Source of the DNA: Hyalella azteca
Lineage: Eukaryota > Arthropoda > Malacostraca > Amphipoda > Hyalellidae
NCBI RefSeq assembly: GCF_000764305.2
Contig: NW_025937381.1
Span: 517,571 to 581,570, forward strand
Length of the DNA: 64,000 nucleotides
Reading direction: 5' to 3'
Position 1 is the stretch's first letter. Each line of letters begins with the position of its first letter. The notes under the pieces are model-generated. The model made no database searches. It was not told the origin of the DNA and saw only the letters and a list, made by a program, of their open reading frames with translations. Position numbers and translations under genes: made by a program. This document shows, one piece after another, positions 45,586 through 58,489 of the stretch.

Positions 45586-48362
45586 TTAGTATCTTGGAGC
45601 TTGGGCTTGGGGGGCTTGGGGTACAACGAAGTTAAACTCAGGAATCTTGATGTCAGAAAACTTGAAATTTTCTGGAACTTCGAACTTTGGGGCGACGTAT
45701 TGAGGGACATCCACCTTTGGCACTTCGAAAGCAGAAGGAGGAAGCGACTTGAACCAGCTACCCACTCCGTCGAGGAAACCATCCGAGAGCTTGATGATGT
45801 TGGTCACGGACTCCTTCTGGTCGGCTGGGGTGCTGTCCAGGATGATGGTCGCGATGCGGTCACCGACGCCTGCAAGGCCGCCTATCGCACCGCCGGTCTC
45901 GAAGCCCGCGGCTGCGCTCGGCAGGTTGCTGAACGTATTCTGCAGGGCGCTCTGTTAGCAGACAAACAGGTAAGTTTTTTAAGAATTTCAAGAAGAATTG
46001 CTTATTAACGACGCATGGAAACATTTTTACCATCATGGCCAACATTTTACCATCATGAAACTGAATCGAACTTAATGACGGGATTTCCGATTTTATCTTC
46101 GGATTTCAATGCCGCAGCCAACTCCATAGCCGCAGATAAAGCTATGGAAAAATATATGTTCAGACGTGAAACGCCTAGTACCATATCGAACCTGGTGGAA
46201 GCCTATATTATTTCAAACTAACCTCAGTTTTGAGAACATCCGGTCGAAGGACCTGTTTTTAGATTAACTGTGAACAAGTAGCGAATAGTACAAGAATAGT
46301 CGACAGGTCACACCAAGCCTATGCTTTAGCGCCGACATTACTATGTTATAATATGTTATGATATGATATGATATGATATGATATGATATGATATGAAAAA
46401 AGAAAAAATTTAAATTAAAAATTTTCTCCTCGTGAAATCGCAAAAAACACGTTTTTCGTAATCGGATACAACACAACAATTAATTAGAAAATAAGAATGG
46501 ATAAAAAATTCAAACACTTATCTATTTCCGATTAAGTACAACTCATAGCTTCATACAAATACGTATATCTTTTTCACAGGGTAACTTAAATGAGTTATTA
46601 ATATTTTTAGAGAACTCTCAAGGCTGAACATGCGGTCACGTTCCCAAAGAGGAGTTTCTCTAACGTCTTGTCCTTCAAATTCTGCAAGGAAAAAATTTAT
46701 ACCTTTCGTTTCAGATTCAGGCAGTTTCACAAGTTAGAATTGCATGGAGCATTTCCAAATAAGTACGAAGAATAATACTTTTCATTTGTAGTCCGTCCAG
46801 CCACGTTATATGAAAATTAAATTTGAATGACCCAACAATACCTGCAGGCTAACAATGACTGATCAATATGCATTAGTTTGTCTTCCAGTTCAAAAAATTT
46901 TTGCTAAATTAATTTTCGTTTTATCCATCAGGCAAAAAGACTCAATTCAATTTACATTGCTATCAGTAGCGGCACTTCAGAGATAAGTTACCGATATACA
47001 GAACCTTATATGTTATTCCTATTATGTATTTGTAAATATTTACAAAGTTTAAATTAGAAGAAATTAACACTACGTTAGCGAAAAAGCAAGTTTGTTGTTA
47101 ATAATTAGGTTTGACTGATCTGAGCTTAAATTTGTTTACAATATGAGCCAGGTCTTATCCGAGTGGACGAAGACTTCTGACATTTCCCTAACATTTCAAG
47201 TGGCATTAATCTGCTTCGGTAGCAACTTTTTTTAAGGAATGAACCTTGTACTTTCTGTGCTGTCAGTTTGAAGTTGCGAGTATGATAAGAATATTTTTTG
47301 AACAAGGTTCAGGGCTGTCACCAGGTGCTGAATTTGTGTCAAGTTTCTTTCTTGACTATTTCAATTCAGTGCTAAATAATAATTATATGATTCATTACTA
47401 TTACTAAGCGAATATTGGAAAGCACATCGAATTTCAAATTGGGTTTACAAATTTTTTATCGTTAACCACCACCAATATCCAAAAGTGTAGGCCGAGCACA
47501 CATCATTTTGAACAGAACTACAATGTTTACAGAAAATTCTGGGTGGCTTTTCGGGAAATGGTTTATAAGTACCGTGCTGGGCTACGATATTGCAGTCTGT
47601 GACCATTCCTATTTTCTCGAACCAACGAACACTGAGTCAATATCATCGTTAACCAAGAAAAGCTTCAATTTTTGGAACATGAAGTAAGTTAAAATCATGA
47701 TTATATTCAATTGTGATTAACCCCAGACAAATTAGATCTTGCATGGTGTCACATAGAGTTTCAGTTTTTTTCATTGCAATTTGTCTGTTTTTTTAATTGT
47801 GCTCGGCAAAATTACTCGTGAATTAATGAGTAGTTTTGGTATGAACGGTATGAATTAATTGCTATCGGTGTTCACGCATGGACCCAATTGACGCGAAAAC
47901 GTCGTTACCAAAGTTGGTTTTTCGTCTCACACTCACCGTGTCGAAGTTAGAGGGGAAGGATGAGAGCTGCCCAGGTCGCGCACTGGCGCCCGCCACGAGA
48001 CACGCGAAGATAACCTGTATGATCAAACAAATAAAACGAAAACATCACAACTGATTAAATTGTTAGGAGAGATGATTAGTGATCAAAAATACCAATACAG
48101 TGGTCCTAACGAGAAATATAGATAAGTTCAAACGAGACTGTAGCAGAGGATATTCTTCTAAATACTATTTTCCTTGCCACTTACGGCAAGACAGTCCTGA
48201 TAAAACAAGAAAACTCATAATATTTATCAAATTTCCGACTGGAATTCGGATATGTATTACTTTAATCAATAGAAAAATATTAGGTAAAATTATTTTCAAC
48301 TCCAATTTCCTCTAAAAGTACTCCAGAAATGAGACTATTGGTATCCTCACCAGAGCATTCAT
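45586..48362 (-). CDS. IP-repeat family protein 3, diverged tail
   Basis: Minus-strand exons 48362-48351, 48014-47937 and 45951-45586, all phase 0, encode 151 residues. The signal peptide is MNALVIFACLVAGASA, then RPGQ. The helical domain (31-100) keeps the family frame (LDSTPADQKESVTNIIKLSD) but is Gly-rich near residues 46-60. The tail is short: FEVPKVDVPQYVAPKFEVP, then IKIPEFNFVVPQAPQAQAP, so VP replaces IP and a Pro-Gln-Ala run ends the protein. AATAAA (45587-45582) overlaps the TAA stop, so the 3' UTR can be only tens of bases. The second intron (2 kb) holds a CR1-like LINE remnant on the opposite strand. Confidence 0.83.
46100..46396 (+). mobile_element. CR1-like LINE 3' remnant in the intron of gene 3
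   Basis: GATAAAGCTATGGAAAAATA (about 46134) is identical to the 28.5-kb copy on the other strand. The remnant continues through TAGCGCCGACATTACTATG to an (ATATG)n tail at about 46341-46396. Confidence 0.85.
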
Positions 48363-48417
48363 AGCTGCAGGACTCATCGAAGGACACAAATAACTGAAGG
48401 TTAGGATCCTCAGCCGT

Positions 48418-48425
48418 CTTTTATA
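48418..48425 (-). promoter_or_regulatory. TATA box and initiator of IP-repeat gene 3
   Basis: TATAAAAG on the minus strand lies 56-63 bp before the ATG. TTCAGTTA, a good arthropod initiator, is centred near 48396, 29 bp downstream of the TATA box. Confidence 0.75.
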
Positions 48426-48429
48426 TCGA

Positions 48430-51176
48430 AACAACACTCGGCGGTCCGCCCAGTCGAACCGATGACCAGGACTCCTGCAGCGGCCGCCCTATACCGAACT
48501 GGTCCGCAAATCTGCATTTTGGTCCTTTTGGAAGATAAAAAAAGCCCTCGTTTTTTTGCGGTGCACACATATACACGCGAATTTTTTCGGCGAGTCATTG
48601 GCACGTAATAACAGTTCAACGCTAGTAAATACCTTCAACAGCCCGTAAATACTTCTATCGTAAATAACTTTTTTGAGACAGTGGCTCTATTACACTTTCG
48701 CATGTTGTTTAAATATTTTCATCGAACATTTTCGGGAACATTTCTGAACAAATTTATTTCACCCATAATTTATTGTGAATTTGAAGCACCATCAAGTTTC
48801 CTGCAATGAAAGCTGTTTAGAATGTCGTTTATGTGCTTGGTGTGAGCCACCGCTGCGCCATGAATGCTCATATGATTAATGAATTTTTTTAGTAATGGGA
48901 GGTGAATATAGCAATTTATATATTAACTTTGGCTCAGAATATACGGGCCAAAATTAACTGTACCGGCTGCATTAAAAACTCAAAATATCTGTCTAACTCA
49001 TTTAATTACCTAAGTTTTCATTAGAAATCTCGATTTGATAATAGTGTGGATCAGTCAAATACTTTAGTGAGATTAGCAGTGGCAAAAACAACTCTAGTCG
49101 TGGCTTGGTTAGGCCGGTGCAGCTGAACGCAGAATTGAGTTTACGTCAGAGTGCCAAGTTTGGGCGTTGCCGGCCTTGGAAGCTCATTCTACTGCATCAC
49201 GTAGGCTGGGCTGTTTTTTTTTTACGAATCTATGTTGAATAGATTTTTGTATCACGTGCCAATATCCGAAATTTACTGAAATTGTTAATTGGTTGTACAT
49301 GGCTTAAGGAAAGTTATGCCTATTATTAAAATTAAATATTTTTGGTGGTAGCATGGCATCGGAAATTTCAGTGCAACATTAAAGAAAAAAAAGTGTTCCG
49401 GGTGCAGTTACATCATACGTTAAAACTCAGCGCCCGTTTGTTCTTTGTTGTAACATTTTTATCTTACGACGATATTAATCACTCATTTGCAGCCGTAATA
49501 TGTACGTGACTCAGACGTTTGAATCCACGGATAAGAACTGTTAATCTGCTCTCCAGCTACAGAACTGGTCGAGGGTATAGAATAGAATAGAATAGAAGTG
49601 TCGGCGTTGAAGAAATAGGCCCATGACCTGTTGCCGATTCTTGAACTTTTCATGACTTGATTCACAAGGGATCCGGCTTTTGGAACCCAATCTTTCCATA
49701 GCTGACAATTGATTGAGATAGCTGCTGGACTTATTGCCTGGTCCGTAATTTGCTAGGCATTTTAAGACTGAACATATGCTCCTGCATAGCTTGGTCTAGT
49801 CTGTTTTAGAAGATGTTCATACTCGGAGCGTCAACGATGCTATCAGGTGACTCGAAGCGAGAAGAAGTATAGACTGACAAACGATGCATACGCTACTATA
49901 TAGCTGTTTAAAGAGATTATTTAGCTTGCTACGTATACGTAAAAAAGCTGCGAAAGTTCATGACTATAATAATTGAGGAGTCTCATTACAATATCGTTGG
50001 ATTTCATGACGGTTTTGAGCTCCATATGTGCAGACAAAGACCATTACACTTCTAGTCTCTCATGTGTTCATTACCATAGGATCCTGCATATCTCCTCTCA
50101 ACTGCACATCTCCTCTTCTCTGCATATCTCCTCCAAGGTAAGGCGGGCATGTGTCTGGAAGTTTCATAATTAACTCCAATGCTGCTGTAAATCAACTCAT
50201 GTGAGTAGATGACCCGTATGAGTGCTATCCACTATGTTACGTAACCAACGACTCAAGTTATTATCAACTGGTAAGGTTTTTTTGGGGCATCGGCCTGAAC
50301 GAGATTCGTCCAGTTTGTCTGTCAGTGTCTAAAAATTACAAGTCATGTCACTTTATGGAGAGCCGGGCTTGCGATGAAGCAACGATAGATGTTTTTACAA
50401 ATTCTGATTTAATCGGATTTTTTATAGAAGATTTTTGAACTCTCGTGAAACTGGTTTCGATAAGTTTATCTTAAGTAACGAAAAAACCTGTAGAATTTTA
50501 TGCGATGTTGAACGTGAGAATTGCACTAGCAGATGTGAATTTATTTTATGCATGGAACGCATTCACGAATTTGCATGTGGAAACTTGATTCCGAGAAGCT
50601 ATTTAAATGATAATTTCGGAAGAAATTTCCTGAAAGGAACTCAAGTGTGATCAAATTAGCTAGCTCTATAGTTGACTTGATGGCCTTGGAGTTGACGAAA
50701 TCCAAGGCTAAACAAAATGATTTTAAAGAGAGTGTTGGCTACATGTGAATTTTGTAGCTTTATTAGAATGGTGTGCATAAACAAAGGGTAATGAACAATA
50801 AATATTAAAACGAGGTGTTTTATTTGTCCCAAATTTTTGTATATTATTTATTTTAGCTAAGCTGCGAGGTTGTCATTGAATAGGCGATTGTGACTTGATA
50901 TTCTTAAGAAACAGACTACCAAGGTTTTATAGACATGTTCTTCAAGTGCCTCAATTCATATCAATGTTCATATGTAAATCATAATTTCGCTAATTTTTCT
51001 GCAGTAAAGAAAATTGCAAGGCTTAAGTTTATCGTTCCACTGGAAATCGGCAAATTTTCTAATAATATTCAATAATTCACTTTACAGAAAATCTTCAGGT
51101 GTTTCAAAAAATTAGATGTTCGTTGTGAGGTATTTTTGCATCTTTATTTCATTTAGTAATTAGAACTGATAAGAAA
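48430..51176. other. Intergenic between genes 3 and 4
   Basis: Only the LINE remnant at 49572-49870 is recognisable. The short frames at 49973 and 50435 show no family features. Confidence 0.45.
49572..49870 (-). mobile_element. CR1-like LINE 3' remnant
   Basis: The tail at the left end is (AGAAT)n. It is followed by TGTCGGCGTTGAAGAAATAG and, further right, the reverse complement of the RT C-terminus. The latter is diverged and shifted: GCATAGCTTGGTCTAGTCTG corresponds to QTRPSYA-like codons aligning to the NRLDKAM region of the 28.5-kb copy. Confidence 0.85.
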
Positions 51177-52839
51177 TTAAAACCGGTTGTGGCCACTTGA
51201 AGGGCTCGATGAAGCTTGAGGTTTGTCAGTGGTCACCCCTGGAATTTGAATGGGAGGAAGCCCAGGGATTAGAATGGGGGGAATCGCAGGAATTTGAATA
51301 GGTGGGATCTGGGGGATGTTGATTGGTGGGATTGCTGTTGAATTTGCTGGAAGATCTGCTATGAATTTGTCCACAGCGTCCAGGATCGAGACTATCAGCC
51401 CCTGGGAGTTCTGAATCTCCTGACGGCGGTCGGGAGGCGAGGCTTGGAGAGCCGCGTCGAAGGCGAGGGAGTTGATCTTCTTGATGCCTTCGAAAGGTCG
51501 GTCGGACTGCAAGGTCTGCGTCACCGAGCTGATTTCTTTGAAGACATTCTGCACAGCTTCCTGTGAGAAGAAATCACGATTGTAGTCGTATTTTCGTGAA
51601 AAATCTTCCATCAAATGAAAGTCACAAATTTTTATCAATGCTTTATTTTCACGATTTTCATATGGGAATACGATCATTATGTTGAATAATTAACAGAAGG
51701 TACGTAAGTTGTTTCTCCATAAAAAGTCTGTAGAATATTTACGGTTTAAATCTAAAACATTTATCGGAGAAGTTTGAAATATTTTTTTTTCAATGATATA
51801 TTGCAAGAAAGTAAAGCATGTAAACTGTATTAATTTCCAAAATAAACAATAAGTACGATTTCTTGCATTAAAGTAAACTGTGAGATTGTAGATCAAAAAA
51901 TAATGAAAATTCACGCTTGCGCGTATTATTCTTGCAATTTATCAATTTCAATTCGCCTTAAATGACATTATCCAAGTCCAGTTTACCTTCATAATCAATA
52001 AACAAACTATTAATTTGCTTTTTGAACTCACTGAATTTAAAGCTTGGCGAATAATCTCAGAAGTTTGGTCCTGCCCTTGCTGAGGAAATGCGGCCACCGC
52101 CGCTACGACGCACAGCAGAAATATCTGAAATAAGAAAAAGCCTTATGGTTGCAAAAAATAATGTAATTTCGCAAAATATAATAATTTTGAACGTCGTTCT
52201 ATACAGTTTAGAAATGAAAAAGAACAATATAAATTGCATCGCAACGAATGATTGCGCATTATACAGGAACAGTTAATGGTATATCAACCATTACCAGCGA
52301 GTGAGGCATATAATAACTTTAATAAATAATTAAAAACATTAGTTAACCATATAGTCCGATCATCCCTTGTACAACTTGTCGCTGAGATGGCCCTCCGATA
52401 GTTAGGATCAACCGCAATATTGAATTTACTGCATAAATGATCTAAACAATATTTCATTGCCCTCACTTTTTGGCCATTACTGGAAATTTTGTTCTTTACC
52501 CTTAATAAGCATCGCGTTATATAAAACAGTCAAGTCATTATAATTATTTTATTACTACAGTAACTTTCACCAAAAACTTTAGTATTAAATCATGAATATA
52601 TACACTGCCAATTTTTTCGTTAGTAAACATCTACTTCAATTTCGGTTTATTTTGACAATTGAATCTAAAGTCGAATTTGAAAGTCATGACAGCATATTAA
52701 TTAAAATTATGATAATACGATTTTCACGAAGACAACAGTCATCTCCATGGCCTTCATGAGCTGAAAAAAATTTATTGAATAACTTTTGTTTTCAAGGACA
52801 AATCTTAAGACCAAGAATAAGTCTTACCTGAGACTTCAT
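51177..52839 (-). CDS. IP-repeat secreted protein 4 (unnamed family)
   Basis: Minus-strand exons 52839-52828, 52124-52032 and 51560-51177, phase 0 throughout, encode 162 residues. The signal peptide is MKSQIFLLCVVAAVAA, then FPQQGQDQ. The helical domain spans about residues 32-104 and carries ASPPDRRQEIQNSQGLIVSI, matching the family block. The tail is the cleanest repeat in the family: IPPINIPQ, IPPIQIPA, IPPILIPG, LPPIQIPG, four perfect eight-residue units. It ends in a Ser-rich stretch. A TATA box is at 52884-52877. Confidence 0.87.
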
Positions 52840-52875
52840 TTCTGAGTAACTGCCTGAAGGACATCATACCAGTTC

Positions 52876-52884
52876 CTTTATATA
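52876..52884 (-). promoter_or_regulatory. TATA box of IP-repeat gene 4
   Basis: TATATAAAG on the minus strand lies 37-45 bp before the ATG at 52839, the same layout as in the sister genes. Confidence 0.7.
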
Positions 52885-52889
52885 GGCAC

Positions 52890-55800
52890 GCCGCTAAAGC
52901 CAGTGTCTGTTTACGTCTAATCTAGCAAAATAGGGTTGAGCGATAAACAACTTTTTTGGAAATTATCATCCGACTAAAATATTTTTTACCTGCTAATTGA
53001 TTACCATTCGAAGGATTTTCCGAACAAACGATATCTAGAGTTGCCGCAAAGACATTAAAAATAGTGATACCGTGAATTTTAGCATTTAATGTTTACTTTT
53101 GTAGTGGTAGTTAAGATTATTGAGGTGATGCGGCCGAATAAATATTTAATAATAAAGTTAATATCAATATACAAAATATTTCGCAAATAAGTAGATGTTA
53201 AGAGGTTCTTCTAGCCTCAAATTTAAGTTAACCGTCGCGTGAGTCCCTGCCCCACCCCTCCCCCACCTAGGGAGACGGGAGGATTTCACAGTCGCGTGAG
53301 TCTCTGTGGGTCTGTAGGTTATTATATTGCAGTCTATTATCATCTTAAGATATTATTTGGTGAGTGAGAGATTTATTTCATCTCTATTATGTTTTACGTC
53401 TTTCAATAGTTATTTCAATGCATATGGAGATTATATTATTATTCAATAATGTCACGAGAACCTGGTACGGCGGGGGTTAAGCCCGTGCACGAAGAACAGG
53501 TCATGACGTTGAGAGTTCGTGGTTGTTTGTTGAACCTTGCAACATTAGTGGAAGAAAGTTGCCGACATACTAAGCTGTTATAAAATACGTCTTGTTTGAG
53601 CTAAAACAAGGAGAGAACAGTTCTAGCCAATATTTGAGCTAAAACAGGGAGAAAACAGTTTTAGCCAATATTTGAGCGAAAACAGGGAAAAAATAGTTCT
53701 AGCCAATATTAGTCACTGATAAATAACCCTGACTTTAGAAGCCAGGCGGTTAAACTTCATTATGCAAAAAGCATCAATGCCAGGAGTAAACTGAATGCAG
53801 AAAATCAAACAATTAAGACTGATTCTATAAAATATTGGGCAAACATGAACACTTCGTTGTGGACCCGCGTAATCATAATCAATGAACAATACACTGATTG
53901 CAAATATAACCTTTGTTTCTTATTCAGTTAACCTTTGATATTTCGCGTGCAATTATGACATCTTCCAAGCGTTCCAGTAATAGAGACAAGTAGATGCCTC
54001 CATTGCAACAAGCCTTTCTTGAGAACATACGCTCAACCATGCTTATTAAAAATGCTAGACAAATTTGAGTCGATGAAGAACTGCTAATACGCAGTTTGTG
54101 AACATCAAGAATTCGACAAGAACCCTTGTCTCTCATATAGCAGCTTTTTACTTCGACAGAAATTGTTATCAATAAGGTTATATATTATTCTCTTAAATCG
54201 TCTTCGAATTATTGATTTTGCGATGCTAGCTTCATTGTGAGACTATGAAATTCTCTCAACCAAATCTGAAGGACACGAGTGGCCATTGTGGGCCATCGTG
54301 CAAGATATATTTTTCAAGAATACATGCAAGAAATCAAAGCAACTCTGCTATCTATTACGATAAATTAGACAAAGAATACATCATTATGTCAATATTTCCT
54401 TTGATGGTAGAAGGTAGATTCGCTGGACACAAGTCCTGTCATGATATTTTCAAAGAGCGAATCGGTGTCAAAAAATTTTCCATGATTATAAATGTTCATG
54501 ATTGATCGTTGGTCCTGAAGAGAGGCTATGGTGGGACTTTCTTATCTCTACTGCTGGAAAATTCTTGCACTGTTCATAATTTCAGTAAAGAATATCAAAG
54601 GATAACTTAGATTCATTCATCCGTTGTTGTTGGAAGACATTCACATTTGGCAGGGACTCGCGCGCCGTTTAACTTGCGCATGAGGTTCGAAAAACTTCTT
54701 GGCATCAACGACTTATTTTGATTGCCATATTTTGTTCATAGATTTCTATTTGATTAGTAAATATTTATTTAGGAGAATCGCCTCTATAATCTACGTTTCA
54801 TATAAAAAAATAATCATTATATTAAAAATTACGTCATATATGTTTTTCAATTTTCAATTACATTGCAATGACAATGGCTCTAGGAATTACTTGTTCGGAA
54901 AATTCGTTGGGCCTGTTATCTCTGTACACTTTATGGCAATGAATATTAGGGTTACATAACATAGATTTCAGCTTAAAAATTTCACACTTACATCAAATTC
55001 ATTTAACCCTATTACTACGATTTCTTAAGCATAAGAATTGTATGCTGTACTGGAATAAAATGATATGCAGATGTGTGATAGTGAATGCTTATTTGATTTG
55101 CGTTAATGGGGGTTTTAAAGATTGCTATGCGTAAGTTCAAACGAAGGAACCACTTCAATGGAGGACAAAAAAGACTGCGTATAGTTAGGTCAAAAGTGCG
55201 AGATGAAGAAAGAGAAATTGCTTCTTACCTCCAGTTAAGGTTAAAGTTTTTCAGGCATTCGAAGCTAATGCATTGATGGAGCTGTCAGTCAAACGATACG
55301 GATTGATTGATGTGAGCCACTGTTTTTATTGTGAGCCACAGATGAACGTTGATCGATTGTCCTATTTTAAAAGTTATAAATAAATGCAAATAGTTGAGTC
55401 AATTGAATGTGGAGCCAAAATTATCGTACTTAATTCATTCGAGACTTCTGCAATTACTCAAAATAATTTCTGTTGATTTTATCTCCTTGCCCAAGAATTC
55501 ACAACAGAGTTTCAGATCCTGTTTCAGCATTAAGAGGTAGGGATCGGCTTGTCCACGTCAGATTACTGTCATAGTCAAGGCCAAGCGCTGTTCTCGAAAC
55601 TTTCTTGTATTTGTCATCCTGATTATATACGGAAGGATAATTTAGTTTGCCTAGAATTTTTAATTCTATCAAAAATTACGAAAGGTCTTCAAATAAAACT
55701 AGGTTGATTAGGTGATAATTATTGTGAATTTATAAAAAGAAATGATTATCATACCTATTTATTAGGAACATAATAAGATTAACACCAGCCCAAGAATTAG

Positions 55801-58270
55801 CCAAAATTTTATCATTAACAGCTGTTAAAATGCTGAACCCTGTTGATTTTCAGTTCTAAATTTTTTTCGATCGAATTTTTCTGTCGGTATTTGTGGTAAA
55901 AATTAACGTCTACAGCTGCTATTGTGGGCGCTGCTCTATAATGGTGAGCATTTCAACGTAAAAAGCGGTCGAGGCAACGAGCCTGCGGTTTTATATTGTG
56001 CGTGGTTTGATAGCGTCCAGTTACGACAAGGTACACTGTAGTTAGGCCATATTCTCACACAATAATTATTACATGCACTGTTCTACCTCAATAGTGATAC
56101 CTATCATTTGTAGAAAACATGTGAACTCTAGCTTGGATGCCACACACTTTTCCTTTACAGTATATGCTTTTAGTCGGGAAAATTGAATGGTTTATATGAT
56201 GGATGCTGTTTCGATTTTGCTGAAATGCTTGTCTAGATTGGTAACCAATCGTCGAAAGGTTCTTGTAAGCATTCAAACCAATCGTGAGCGCTCTATGAAA
56301 GTTCGATGTAAATGTGTGCTTTATTCCTTTGTCTACTGTAATGAATTCTCTGTTTAAAAACTGTGTTCTCTGGCTCAAGCCTTTATGTGAAGATCTTTTG
56401 AAGAATGCAGCTGCGTTATGAGCTGATAATGCAGTGCATTATAGGTCAGCTGGCACCAATTAAATTTTAGTAGCGACAAGTGGAACTTTGTGTCGCTTGG
56501 AAATTTTTTATATCAAACTCCAGAAAAACCGCTTGCTAACCCAAGCAGGGCCATGAAGTAGATTTTGAAAATATTTATGACAATATGAAAGCCGAGATGA
56601 TAAGAAGATGGAATTGATTTAAATATAAGGGAAAGATATTATAAGTCTGAATGATTTTTATTATTTAATTGCTATTGTGACTTAGAATTGGCGAATTAAT
56701 CTATTCGGAATCGCGTTTGCGAGAATAATGCTTACATGACCAGATAATGGGAATATGCTGCGGATACCGACCAAAGGTTTTGAAATTGAAGATCTTAAAA
56801 TATTTTTCGTAAAGGGTGGAGCTAAATCTCACTTAACTATATAGCGAGTACCATCCCATGTATTGTACTGCCAGAGATTATTTTCGAAGGGAATTTTTGA
56901 TATGAATTATTAATATTGAAGTTCTGGATGCTGCATAAAAAGTGAAATTTCACCCAGGAAATAACAACTATTCAACATCGACGGGAGAAATAGAAATGAA
57001 TATAACTGCTGAAAAAGCAACAAGCTTTCATATACAAGATATTAAATTTATAAAATAACTCAGAAAATAAACACATTTACGCCCGGAACTGCATCCTATC
57101 GAATAATGCTACAGTTATTCATTTATCACTCTCTACTGTATGTGAGACGTGAAACAAGTACCGACTACCCAGAATAATATGTGAATGCACTATAACAGTT
57201 TCATATATGAGGCTATAACTTGCGTACTGAACATTGACGTCTGCAAGGATGGCAAACGTGTTCTAGAGAGCCCTGAAGAGAAAACTTGTACACAGCTTAA
57301 AATTTCTCGCAAGATCCAAAAGATATATAAGAAAATATATAAAAATAAAATTAATAAAAGAGTATTGTGTCACTACAATAATGCGGTACTTGAATAATCA
57401 GGACTTGATTGAGTCATTATGGGATGCGAATACATCAAATTTCACTTCAGTTAATATAGAGCGAAATTAAAATTTACTGCTGCGACTTTGAAAAAATTAT
57501 TAGGAAAAATTGAGGGTATGTTGGTATTTTTTATTAGTACAGCATAACTATCTATGATGGCTCAATGTGTTGTTTATGTTTCACGTCAACATCTGGCACT
57601 GCCTCATTGCGTCATACTCATCACTGAGCACAATCACAATGAAGTACAATAATGTATTTTTTATAAATATTATGGCTAATGTCGTTGAAATTTTTTTCTT
57701 AAATTATGGCCTTGATTAAGAAGTATAAAAACCCAAGTAAGTGTGAACAATAAAGTTAAATTCATTGTTGCAAAAATATCTTAATATTTACATAATATTG
57801 TAATACATCTCTCTATGAAACTTCATTTTGCTTAATGAGTATTTTAAAGATTAAGATATTTATTGTATACTTATTGACTTGTTGATTTTATTGTTTCAAT
57901 GCGTAAAAAAACATGAATATAAGCGAGATCATTTGTCCCTTCAAGCTATACATTTATGCTGGGGACTGTTCTCTATCGAATAATATTAGGCTAATAATAT
58001 TAGGCTAATTCTAACATCAGCCTTTACTGGATGTGGGGCTAACATTGTGAAGTATTTTTTCGCTGCTGATAGCGCGACGAGTTCCACTATAATTTGGGTT
58101 ACTTAAGATAGCAGACAAGGAAAAACTTGCAGCACTCAATCTAATGAGCCAATTATTTTTTGGATCGCTTCATGCGAGTCTCATTTGCTGCTTAGGTTGC
58201 AATGAAAAAAGTAATATTTTCTTTATTACATATAACACAACTTTTATTAGCGGACGATGTTTGTGACGAT
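52890..58270. other. Gene-poor AT-rich stretch
   Basis: Apart from the tandem repeat at 53596-53712 I see no gene, RNA or mobile element I can support. The 82- to 96-codon frames at 53924, 54245, 54699 and 56088 lack splice context and family marks. Confidence 0.45.
53596..53712 (+). repeat. 39-bp tandem repeat, 3 copies
   Basis: The unit is about 39 bp: GAGCTAAAACAGGGAGAAAA followed by CAGTTCTAGCCAATATTT. Confidence 0.85.
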
Positions 58271-58271
58271 G

Positions 58272-58480
58272 TAAGGTTTTAGATGTGAAAAGAGGAAGGT
58301 CCATTAACATGAATTAATGTTGCAGATGTGACGGTTGGAAGGACCATTAACTTGACTTGAAGTTGAAGATGTAAAGTGGAAGGACCATTAACATGTCTTG
58401 AAGTTGCAGATATGATGGGCCGGTGCAGGATCATTAACATGGATTAACATTGCAGATGTAATGGGTGGAAGGACGTTTAG
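58272..58480 (+). repeat. Diverged tandem repeat, about 50-60-bp unit, 4 copies
   Basis: Units contain GGAAGGACCATTAACATG, TTGAAGTTGCAGATGTGA and related words. Period and identity vary. Confidence 0.75.
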
Positions 58481-58489
58481 GAAGCTCAC

